NCBI GenBank assembly: GCA_035772735.1
Contig: JASDFA010000007.1
Coordinates: 74,548,501-74,612,500, forward strand
Reading direction: 5' to 3'
Length of the DNA stretch: 64,000 bases
Origin: Datura wrightii
Taxonomy: Eukaryota > Streptophyta > Magnoliopsida > Solanales > Solanaceae
The notes below the pieces were generated by a model. The model saw nothing but the letters and a program-made list of their open reading frames with translations, was not told where the DNA came from and did not search any database. A program made the position numbers and the translations under genes. Below are positions 34,044-43,912 of this stretch, one piece after another. Position 1 is the stretch's first letter, and every line of letters starts with the position of its first letter.

Positions 34044-35715
34044 ATGAGCCAGAATTCAGTAGAAGGAGAAGGTTCAGTGGATGGACATATGGATCATGAG
34101 GATGATGACCCCGTGATGCCCAATGTAGCAGGTGTAATTTGCCTACCTCATATGGTAGGGAATGCAATTTTTCATGTGACGAGTACAATGTTGCACTTAC
34201 TTCAAATGAAGGGACTCTTTGGAGGGATGCCCAATGAAGATGCAAACAGGCATCTCTGCAAATTCTTGAAGATTTGTCAACCCTTTAAGATTACAAATAT
34301 CACTCAAGCGTCAATCAGATTGAGACTCTTTCCATTCTCACTCACTAGGGAAGCAACTGCGTGGTTGGAGGAGCTGCCTCCTGGGTATATTACCTCTTGG
34401 AATGAACTAATAGAGGAATTTTTGGATAGGTCTTTCCTCCCTCAAGGATGTTGTAGCTGAGGGATGACATTACTAATTTTCAACAACTTGTGGGGGAACA
34501 ACTCCATGAGGCTTGGTTGAGGTTTAAGAAAAAGGTGGCCATTTGTCCGAACCATGGCTTACCCGATGGGGTTTTACTTCAAAGCTTCTACCGATTATTG
34601 GATTCTTGAAAATAAGTCCGTCGATATAATTTGGCTGGAGGATCAATCATGGATCAACCGTATGGAGTATCCAAGGCATTACTTGATAGAATGAGGAAAA
34701 CCAACCGAGCATGGAACACTAGAGAAGCGGAGATATCCTCTAGTGGTGCTGCTTCAAATCTTGTGAGTGCTGAATTAAAAAAAAGAGATGAGGCTAGAGA
34801 TGAAACTCTTGCCAAAATGATGACCCATCTAGAATTGATGAAAAAACATGTGATCGAAGCTGCCAGAAAGAATGTGAATGCCATGGCTGCTCAACCCGAT
34901 GGTCGGTTTGATGATGATACTTCACCCCTGAGATATGAGGAGAAGTGTCAATATATGTCAGGCCAATTGGGGGGTTCTCGCCTTGGGTATCAATGTGCCA
35001 ATCAAGGCCCTTGGCACCCAAGGGAGAAGAATTAAGGTTGGAGAAATTGTGATAATCTTGGATGAGGGTATAGAAATGATCGATAGGGGAATAGAGAACA
35101 AAATCGCGAAAGAGAGTGATATCACTGAAGTTCTAACCCTTACGTACCTCCTCCAAAAGCAGAAACACCTCAAGGATAGATAGGGGTGAATGATGTACGA
35201 AGCTCAAAGATTGAGGACATGTATCCCGAGTGTTGAAGAATGTAGAGTCCACTGACAACAGGGTTAGAGAGTAGAAAGAGGAGGTGTCTAACCTCGCCTG
35301 AACCGTGAGTTCCCACTTGGCTTAAATCAAACACCTCAAAGCACCAATGAACCATTTGTCTGCACAAATGAACCCTTGCATGAAGGGTGCACTTACTAGT
35401 GATATTGAGTTGAACCCAAAGAAAGATGGCCATTGTATGACAATTATGATTAGGAGTGGTAAGACATCGAAAGATGTGGGAGTGAAGTCCAAGGATGTTG
35501 ATACCCCTAAGGCAATTGATGATGATGTGTTGAATGAGGTTCCAAAAGCACCAAGTGATGGTGATGATGAGGAAGGAAAAGATGAGGGAGATGTTGACTT
35601 GACGCCCTCAGATAATGTTCATGTGAAGGTGGGCATGAAGGCCCCTAATGACAAGGACTATGAAGTAAGAGTTCCCCCTTATATCCACAACGGTTGGCCA
35701 AAAAAAGGAGGATAA
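34044..35715 (+). pseudogene. Ath-C gag
   Basis: ATG at 34044. An acidic N-terminus is followed by the capsid region with LCKFLKICQPFKI, IRLRLFPFSLTREATAWLEELP and ITSWNELIEEFL (34250-34430). A frameshift near 34440 leads to a second piece with EAWLRFKKK (about 34510). A charged region (34630-35035) and the conserved NPKKDGHC segment with its basic TIMIRSGK (35415-35465) follow. An acidic spacer runs to 35715. Several stops. No intact zinc knuckle was found. Confidence 0.82.
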
Positions 35716-36415
35716 TCAATTTTGAATATTCACAGATTTGTTAAGAAAATTATCTATCAATATACAGTTGGTGGATGCTTTGATTCAAATCCTAGGATAT
35801 GCAAGATTTATGAAGGAACTCTTGAAAGAAAAAAAGGTGGTGGATATGGGCACTGATGAGGTGACCCATCATTGTAATGCTATCATGACTAGCAACCTTG
35901 CTCCAAAATGTGAAGATCCTGAGGCATTAACCACTCCTTGGACAATTGGCTTGTGCATGTTCAATAAGGCTTTGTCTAACCTCGGTGCTAGTATCAATCT
36001 CATGCCTCTCATGATATTCAAGAAACTCGGGTTAGGGAGTCCCAAACCTACCTCTATGAGGATATTGATGGTGGATATGTCAATCAAGTGGCCCATTGGA
36101 GTGCTAGTCAATGTTCTTGTAAAGGTGGATAAATTCATACTCCTAGTTGACTTTGTTGTACTGGATTGTGAAAATGGAAATTGAGGTACCAATCATCTTG
36201 GGGCAACCTCTATTAACAACAGGATGGTCTTTAATTGATGCGGAGCTCGGGGGCTGAAGTTCCGGGTAGGTGGTGACGAGGTCACCTTCAATGTATGCCA
36301 GCCTATCAAGCCTTTGGATGAGTGCAAGGTTATGGCAATGCTCGATGGGGAAGAAGTGAATTATGAATATTTTGATTATGAGAGTGAAGTGGAAGATGAT
36401 CCTTTGGAATGTTGA
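35716..36415 (+). pseudogene. Ath-C protease, catalytic Asp lost
   Basis: Starts with GYARFMKELLKEKK near 35795 and includes the active-site region at about 35970, which reads SNLGASINLMP where the family has CDLGASINLMP. Asp-to-Asn removes catalysis. KLGLGSPKPT and the FVVLD segment follow. A frameshift near 36180 leads into the tail, which ends at TGA 36413-36415. The polyprotein stops here; the hairpin follows 46 nt later, the same distance as after the integrase stop of Ath-F. Confidence 0.85.
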
Positions 36416-36461
36416 AAATCAAGAAGGTACCCGTCGTGCCACAACATTAATGAAGGCGCTT

Positions 36462-36479
36462 CTTGGGAGGCAACCCAAG
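36462..36479 (+). other. Conserved RNA hairpin after the polyprotein stop (Ath-C)
   Basis: CTTGGG-AGGCAA-CCCAAG, six base pairs and loop AGGCAA, preceded by the semi-conserved CCGTCGTGCCACAACATTAA segment. Confidence 0.85.
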
Positions 36480-36659
36480 CATTTTATATTGAGAATTTTG
36501 ATGTTTTGTTGTTTTTGATTTTGTAGGTAGCTTGGATGCACAAACAATGAAAAATAAAAATAGGGCAAACATGGCGTTAGACCAGTGAAATATAGGTGCC
36601 AACATGTAAAACGCCGCCCTGTCATAGGTGATGAACAGAAGAAGGTGAGAGAAGAGAGG

Positions 36660-37150
36660 AAACTGGAGACTCACTAGCGGAATGCCGATACCTATCCGCA
36701 AACTTCCAGTGAATCACCGGCTCCAAACTGTGCACCTGGAAGTTGGGGGTATTGGTGATCCAACCAGCGAACCGCCGGTGCCAATCTGCAACTCGCCGGC
36801 CAATCGCCGATAGATGACCAATGAACTAGAAAGGTATTGGGCACCGGCCTTAAAACCAGCAAACTGCCGATCCCTACCAGCGACCACTGGTTAAGCGCAG
36901 GTGCAGGAAAGTTTATCTTCTAAACATTTTTGACTGCTCCATGGATCGTCCAAATCCCTATAAACGCTTTCTCGACCTTCCCACTTCCCCATTACACCTT
37001 TTTAATTTCCCCATACATTGTCTTTTAACCTTCCCACCATGAAACCCACCTTTTCACCTACCAATCTCCTTCACTCCTTCTCTGCTATAAAACCCACACT
37101 TCATTCCCCATTTTTATCACTACTCACTCTACTCTTAAAGACATAAGGTA
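36660..37150 (+). promoter_or_regulatory. LTR-like repeat block with TATA boxes upstream of Ath-C ORF3
   Basis: 36690-36880 carries the GCGAACCGCCGGTGCCAAT-type repeats found in this element's LTR. It is followed by CTATAAACG (36958-36966) and CTATAAAA (37085-37092) and a C/T-rich leader to about 37140. The order repeat block, TATA, pyrimidine leader mirrors the LTR promoter of Ath-A. Interpreted as a possible internal promoter for ORF3; not demonstrated. Confidence 0.45.
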
Positions 37151-38029
37151 AAAATAAAGTATGTAGAGCTTCTTTGTTTAAGTTTTAATCTTTCTCCTCT
37201 TTATGATTTCAAATTCTTCTGGTATGTCATTCTTACTTTGCTTTTGACTATTGAGTGGCTAAATATGGATTCCTTTGAGCATGTGAACACCAAAATGCCC
37301 CCAATCATGTATCCCCATCCCCATGATTGTGCTTGTGGTACTTTGCTGTTATTCTTTTTGTGAGTATGTAGGGGCGGTGATATCATGTGAATAACAATGT
37401 GGTTCTACCCTTTGGTAAAATGATTTTTTCTTAATGGGTAGAAGTTGAGTTGGGGGTGAAGTCTGAGTAACCCCATGTGTGTTTAAAATGCACAATTTGC
37501 TCGATGATAGATGGAGTAATGTCTTTCTTAAAGGTAAATTGTCAATTTTACTTGCTTTTCTGTTGCTATGTTGAGTGGATGAGTTTGAATCTAAGTGTTT
37601 TGCCATTTTTCTACGTCTGGGAGGAATTTCATTGCCAGGCGTCCGCTAGCAAAATGCCAGAGGAAACGCAGTCCAGGGGCTCAGGGCTTCAGGCCAGTGT
37701 CCCAGACCTGCATTACACCGGTGTTCCGCAAGTCGAGACCGACAAAATGCCGGTGTCTCATCAGATGACCTTGGAAGTCTCAGTGTTCTGCTTTAGTTGG
37801 CGAACAACCGACGGTTCGCAGATCCCCATCTGTGTTTCGCCGGTGTCATGCGGTACTGCCAGTGCTGCACATCTCAGAAATTATACTTGTTTGTCATCTA
37901 ATTATTCTAATTCCTTGCTATAGTTCAGGATAGATGTTAGTTTTTATTATCTCTTTTATTTTATTTTCTCTTACAAAAAATACAAAAAGAAAGTATGGTT
38001 ATTTGGCACTAACATGGTTTTCATAGAAT
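37151..38029 (+). other. Ath-C leader or intron before ORF3
   Basis: No credible ORF. It contains another cluster of the CCGGTG/CGAAC repeats (37640-37860). Short blocks shared with Ath-B, -D and -F are a GAAGTCTGAGTA motif (near 37458) and a GATGATAGATGG motif (near 37502). Confidence 0.5.
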
Positions 38030-39393
38030 ATGACTTTATTCAGGAACCCAAGCAAGGGCAAGGCCCCAACCTCCTCTTCAACCAAGGGAATAGGGAAAAG
38101 AAAAGGCATCTGCAGCACCAACCAACTCCCAAGAGGCCATAATATTTTATGTGCCCGACATGAAGGGCCATTATGCTATTTGCAAGAGAAGCGGTTTGAC
38201 TTGGTGGGGCTGCAAGGTGACCTCTCCAGCATCACTGCTCAGTTCCATGACTGCCAATGGCACACTTTCACCAATCCACTCCTAGATTACTACCCCAACC
38301 TCATCTCAGAATTTTATGCCTCTTACCAAGCTAGGAAGGAGAGTACGCATCACAAGGGTAAGGTGGACAAATTTCCCTGCCTACCTTTAGTTAGGGTGCG
38401 AGATGTGGAGGTCGACATCACTCCAGCAACCATTAATTCTCTCTTCTGGGAGGATTAGATTGACACTGGCTTAAAATATACAGCCTGAATTGTTGATAAG
38501 GAGAACCAGTTCTGCTGGATAGCTCTGGTTATTGCTGCAAACACACCATTTTGGGCCACCATTGGTGGCGATATTTCTCACCATGATCTTAAGTTTAAGG
38601 TCAAGCTATGATTGGATTTTATTTATGGCCACATCATATCTTCCAAGAATGAACAACAAGTCAATTTAGAAGTAGCTATCCTCATCACCTGCATCATAGG
38701 CAAGCTGGCATCTCAATGCCATATGCAATGTTCATATCTCAGCTATGCCTACAAGCTGGAGTGCCCCTGTTCTCAGATGAAGCCATAAACTCCACTACCG
38801 GTGTCATTACAGTGGATCGCAAACGGGATGTGGATGCTCCCAAAAGCAAGAGGAAGTGGCTACAAACTTTTGATGTCCTAGAATGATCCCTCTCCCATGG
38901 TTCTGAGTAAACCCCACTAGCTCCCGATCTTAATATGCCACACCTAGAGGCATTGGGACAAGCTTCGAGCGAAGCCCCTCTTAGGAGAGCCTCACCCCCT
39001 CCAAAATCCTCCCAACCAAGCAGTCTCCATAGGCTTGTGGAGATGACAAAATCTCATGAGAGCCAACTTTAGGAGTTGGCTAAAAGTCTCCCGGCTGTTG
39101 TTACTCAAATGGTGAAAAAGGAGATAAAGTCCATGTGCGAGAGTCTGACCAAATTGTGCAAATGGGTGGATGTCATGGAGGGCACTGTCACTTCTCTCTA
39201 GACTGAAGCAAGGGAGTGGAAGAGTCTGACGTCCATGGAGGTGCCCGACATGAGTGCCCTTGATGCAGCAATGGCTACCACTTTTATAGTCCGATGCCCC
39301 ATTAAAGACATGTTCGAAGGCTTGGGGGATAAGGCAGAGGATCTGGGAAATGAAGGCCAAGATGGGGATGACGATGAGGATGATGATGACTGA
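38030..39393 (+). pseudogene. Ath-C ORF3: putative plant transposon protein, decayed
   Basis: ATG at 38030 after TTTTCATAGAAT. The N-terminus is basic and Ser/Thr-rich. The conserved PNLISEFYASY motif (about 38300) and VRDVEVDITPATINSLFW (38395-38450) match the centre of Ath-A ORF3. TAG at 38456-38458, a TGA near 38487 and a frameshift near 38740 break it. The later part (39020-39230) is helical and ends in a run of Asp/Glu before TGA 39391-39393, the same acidic end as in Ath-A. Role unknown. Confidence 0.75.
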
Positions 39394-39663
39394 CCACTTC
39401 AAGGAGTTCTCACCCTTTTTGTTTTTCATGCTTACATTGGGGACAATGTAGTGTTTAAGTTGGGGTGGGATGAGTGTTCCTTTGGGGGTGGTCATTTGTT
39501 TTGTTTATGATTTGATGTGACCCTTTTTGGGATTTTGTTTTTGATTTATGGGATTTTTGAGCCTTTTTCGGGCAACTATGTTTGATGATTGCCCTTGCTG
39601 GGATATTTGTTTCATTAAAGTTGTGAATGAATGAATAAACAAAATTTTTCTTTGTTGTTAGTG
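39394..39663 (+). other. Ath-C 3' noncoding region, part before Ath-B
   Basis: Contains ACATTGGGGACAATGTAG and TTAAGTTGGGGTGGGATG, matching the region after Ath-F ORF3 (57302-57345). Noncoding. Confidence 0.65.
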
Positions 39664-39668
39664 CCAAT

Positions 39669-41256
39669 TGATCTCGGGCAAAATAGCATGCCCGAGTGAT
39701 GCTTGTTAACTTAATTTAGTCTTGTTTAGCTAATTAATTATATACAATTTTCATGTAATTTTATATAAATGTGAATACATGTACTAACCAACATGATTAG
39801 TCCTTGTTTTGTAGGTTTCAATGATTTTGAGGAACTAATTCATAAGTTGGTGAAGTAGAGGAATGGAGTCGGGAGCAATTTGTGCAAGTCGGCAAGGAGA
39901 ATGCCATGGCTAGGCTGGCCGCGCCAGGCAGCATGCCACGCTGTGCGTGTGCCGCGCCCAGCACCGTGCCACACCCATGCCAGGCACGCGAGAAGAGGCA
40001 GCAGGCAGGCAGGCTCCAGCGCGCCAGCTCCGTGCCATGCCAGGGGAGATGCGCGCCAGCAGCATGCCAACGCGCTGCATGAGCAGCGTGTCACGTTGGC
40101 AGCGCGGTGACAGTCGGCAGTTTTGGCATCCGGAGGCAATTTTCAGAGAGCCTTCGCGTTACCTCCGTGTCACGGAGGCAATGCTCCGCGATACACTCCG
40201 TGACACGGAGCCATTCCACAACAAGCTAAATTGTGCACGTTTCTCATTTACTATAAATAGGTCCCTTAGCTCCTAAAACCACTTTGCCATGATTTTATTC
40301 TGGAAAACTACTTAGGAGTGAAGAGAGAAGTGAAAGAACTCACCTAGGGTTTGGCAAATTCCCTTCTCTTCTACCAATTCTTGTAAGTATGTTAATTTAG
40401 TTGTAGTTTCTTGTAGTTTTACGAACATGAATGGCTAGAACCCTTCCTCTAGGGTTGAAGCCATGAATTATGATTGTGTTTTTATGAATTTGTGTGGAAT
40501 TAAGTTATTGATTGTTGTTTTGTCTTGCATTCTGGATTATTGGTTGTTTTTACGATTGATCACCATGAAAACATACACGTTAACTTGGGCATTTGCTTGA
40601 GAAAGCATTTACCTAGGTCAGAACATGAGAATGTGAGGAGCATGATTGTATCTCACGATATAATTTGTGTTAGGATAGAAATATACCTAATGCCTTTCTT
40701 GGTTGATAAAACGGGATGATTTAGAGACCGAATTAGGTTTATTACATCACCACTCGAAGAAGTAGTTGTGTGGCTAAGTTGAGGTAAATGATTAGGTGCA
40801 CGAGATTCCCTCCTCATTTCCATGTAAACCACATCCACGTAATTAATTTGCCACGAACTAGAAGTAGTATCCTCGCTCATAATGATGCAGTGAGGCTAGT
40901 TTGTCATGTTTAGAAGCTCGAAAGGCCCTGAGCATTCAATTCTGATTATGTGAGACAACAATTGATAGTTTCATACTTAACCCATTGCAATTCGTAATAG
41001 CGCATGATTATCTGGTTTTAACTCTATTTTGCTCCTAGAGTGAATTCAGAATATGTCATTGACCAAAATTAGACTTAATTAAACCTCCCTCAAAAACTTT
41101 TATAATTGACATTTTGGCGTTTAATATCACACTCGAACTAGATAGTTAGAGGAATGGGTCCAGTCCCTGTGGGTTCGACATTCCGGTTCTTAAAAAGAGC
41201 CACAATATTACTTGCACGACCCGTACGCTTGCGGTATGCGCGAAATGAGTCGAACA
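39669..41256 (+). repeat. Ath-B 5' LTR
   Basis: Starts TGAT plus a hairpin CTCGGGCA-N8-TGCCCGAG (39673-39696) and ends CGAACA. A very GC-rich stretch of GCCATGCC/GCGCC repeats (39890-40110) is followed by a CACGGAG dyad block (40140-40215). The U5 contains GTGGGTTCGACATTCC (41168-41183). Confidence 0.93.
40251..40260 (+). promoter_or_regulatory. TATA box of Ath-B 5' LTR
   Basis: CTATAAATAG about 45 bp after the CACGGAG block. In the 3' LTR the same site has become CTACAAATAG (46391-46400). Confidence 0.7.
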
Positions 41257-41262
41257 AGTTTT

Positions 41263-41280
41263 TGGCGCCGTTGCCGGGGA
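41263..41280 (+). other. Ath-B primer binding site (tRNA-Asp)
   Basis: TGGCGCCGTTGCCGGGGA, complementary to the last 18 nt of tRNA-Asp, 6 nt after the LTR. Confidence 0.93.
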
Positions 41281-41368
41281 CTCAATGAAGTTTTGATACT
41301 TTATATATTTTTGGTGTGATTTTTTAAATTTCCTTAAGTGTTGAGAAACTTGTTCTTAGTCTGATTAT

Positions 41369-42716
41369 TTGCAGGTGACAGGTTGTCCTGCCGAGCTGGC
41401 TAAAAATAGAGAGCTTGTGGAACCGTTGCTTGAACCTGAACATCAAATCCATTTGCGAAGGAGAGTAGCTCTAGAGCAAAAGATGAAGAGACTTCAAGAA
41501 CAGGTACAACAACAACCACCAGCGGGACTAACACTATTGTCATCGGAAGCAATGGCAGCTAGACCAGTTCGCGAAGTGGCAATCCCACAAGCGACTAATG
41601 TGAACTCTAGTATTCGGAAATCAGATCCTGGAGGGAACTTTGAGCTTAAATAGAACATGGTGCAGCTGCTACATTCTAGTGGTCAATTCACTGGGATGGC
41701 ACATGAGGACCCGCAACAGCACTTACAGAGCTTTCTAGAGATTAGTGACACATTTGTCCCCACCGGCGTGTCCACAGATTATGTCCGACTGACCCTCTTC
41801 CCATTTTCATTGTTGGGAGAGGATAAAAAGTGGTTGAAGGCTGAGCCACCAAACTCTATAACTTCGTGGGATGACTTGGCAAAGAAGTTCCTTGTAAGAT
41901 TTTTTCCTTCAGGCAAGACTCAAAGTTGAGAAGTGAAATACTGAGTTTCAAGTAGAGGCCTGATGAGAATTTATATTTGGCTTGAGAAAGATTCAAGTCA
42001 TTGTTGAGAGACTGTCCCCATCACCAGCAATAAAATGAAGTGCTGGCTCATACCTTTGTAGAAAGTCTAGACCCACACACTAAAATTTTACTAGACTCTG
42101 CATCGGGTAGGCAAGCCTTGGAGAAGACGTATGATGAGTTGTACACTTTGTTGAACAGAATTGCTCAAGGAAATCTAGAGTGGCACAACTAGTCAACGAG
42201 AGGGATAGGAAAGAGATCAGGGTTGATAGAGGTAGATGCAATAAATGCCTTGGCAGCACAGTTAGCTTCGTTCCAGCATCAAATAATGACTCAGTTCAAT
42301 AAACTGAGTATGAACCAACAACAGGGCCATGCTAATGCAGTTCAGCAAGCTCCTAGTTGGTGCAAAATTTGTGGTAACAATGGGAATAATGTAGAATCTT
42401 GTGGAGCCAATCCGGAGTCAGTCAATTTTGTTGGTAATGTGCAGCGCAACAATCTGAATATTTGAACCAGTTACAACAGAAATTGGCAGGGCCACCCGAA
42501 TTTCTCTTGGGGTGGAAACCAAAAGCAGAGTTATCAGCAACCTCAACAACAGCAGTATCAGCAGAATAGGTAGAATGATGGTCAAGTGAGCAGCAGCATT
42601 AAGGAAACATTGCAGAAAATCATAGAGACCTAGACTCAGTTAGTAGAGAATCAGGCGAGGATGGCAACAAACTTGAAGAATTAGCAAATGGCCACCCACA
42701 ATCTTGAAAAACAAGT
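41369..42716 (+). pseudogene. Ath-B gag
   Basis: First piece 41369-41653, ending in TAG at 41651-41653 where Ath-A has CAG and Ath-D has the same TAG. Second piece 41657-41929 with RLTLFPFSLL, ITSWDDLAKKFLVRFFPSGKT. A frameshift and stops follow, then LEKTYDELYTLLNRIAQG (42119-42172). The zinc knuckle region CKICGNNGNNVESC has the His replaced by Asn. No in-frame ATG lies ahead of the conserved start; the frame follows an ATTTGCAG splice-acceptor-like site at 41367-41374. The Gln-rich C-terminus is near 42530-42570. Confidence 0.87.
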
Positions 42717-43851
42717 GTGTCAGATATCAGCTGCTCAAAACATGAGATCACGGGGGGGTTACCAAGCGACACAGATCCTAATCCCTGTCAGGTCAATGCC
42801 ATCAGTCTGAGAAGCGACAAACAATTAGCTGATGCAGTGCAAAAAGAGCTAAGAAAGGAGGTGCAATCAGAGTTGGTTAGACCAGGACAATCCACCAACA
42901 CGGGAGATAATCAGAGTGCGGGGAAACAAAATGCACAATCTTCAGTGCAGCCAGCACAATGACCTCCACCACCATTCCCTCAGAAATTCAGAAAGAGCAA
43001 GGAGAAGGGATGCTTCAAAAAGATTCTTTGAGAGTTTCAAAGAACTTCACATAAATTTGCCTCTTATTGATGTTTTGCAGGGAATGCCCAAGTATGCTAA
43101 ATACTTGAAAGACGTGATGGCAAACAAAGTTAGGTTGGTGGATGTCCAGACTGTAGCATTGACGGAGGAGAGCAGTCACAGGGTATTGAGCAAGATTCCA
43201 AAGAAGCTCAAAGACCCAGGGAGTTTTACACTCCCCATACAAATTGGTAAAGCTGAGGTGCTACGAGTTTTGTGTGATCTAGGGGCAGTAGTTAACCTAA
43301 TGCCCCTATCCTTATTTAACACCCTGGGGTTGGGAAAATCGAGGCCAACGAGGTTGATGCTGCAGCTGGCTGATAAGTCACGAGTGACACCTGATGGAAT
43401 AATAGAGGACCTTCTCATCAAAGTAGGTAAGTTTATTATACCTTCTGATTTTATTGTCTTAAATTTTTAGGTTGATGACCAGGTACCCCTAATCTTGGGA
43501 CGGCCATTCTTGGCCACCGGAGGAGCGGTGATTGATTTGAGAGCAGGGACCCTAAAAATGAGGGTTGATGATGAAGAAGAGCTCTTCTGCGTTTACCAAG
43601 AAATGAACCCATCCGCACACTACAGAAACCTTTGTCAGGTTAGTGTGTTGTCATTGGATGAGTGTGGGGTGGAGGATTCCACAGGTGCATGGCCAAAGGC
43701 AATGACAAGTGTTCAGCCCGAGTCTGATAAAGGGCTTTAGATTGTGAAGAAGTTGGAGGAAGAGAGGAACAGAGTGGAGGATGTTTCCTCTAAAAATCAA
43801 AATAAAAGGAGATGGTTCTCGAACGGGAACCCAGGTATGAGGATGTACTGA
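42717..43851 (+). pseudogene. Ath-B protease and linker
   Basis: Begins with the Gly-rich VNAISLRS segment and the proline-rich PPPPFPQ region (42966). MPKYAKYLKDVMANKVRLVD follows at about 43084-43143, then active site CDLGAVVNLMP (43272-43304), LGRPFLATGGAVID (43494-43536) and an acidic linker. TAG at 43468-43470 and 43738-43740 are premature. The same frame continues to TGA 43849-43851, 43 nt before the hairpin. The catalytic Asp is kept. Confidence 0.87.
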
Positions 43852-43894
43852 AAAGGACAGTCCACGTCGGGCCGCAACGTAAAATAAGGCGCTG

Positions 43895-43912
43895 CTTGGG
43901 AGGCAACCCAAG
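43895..43912 (+). other. Conserved RNA hairpin after the polyprotein stop (Ath-B)
   Basis: CTTGGG-AGGCAA-CCCAAG, preceded by GTCGGGCCGCAACGTAAAAT and AGGCGCTG. Confidence 0.85.

Noticed and set aside
39840..40276. Overlapping Ala/Pro/Cys-rich ORFs on both strands (also at 45975-46416 and 61966-62449)
   Set aside because: They arise from the GC-rich short-repeat block of the Ath-B/Ath-D LTRs, occur on both strands and are broken differently in each LTR.
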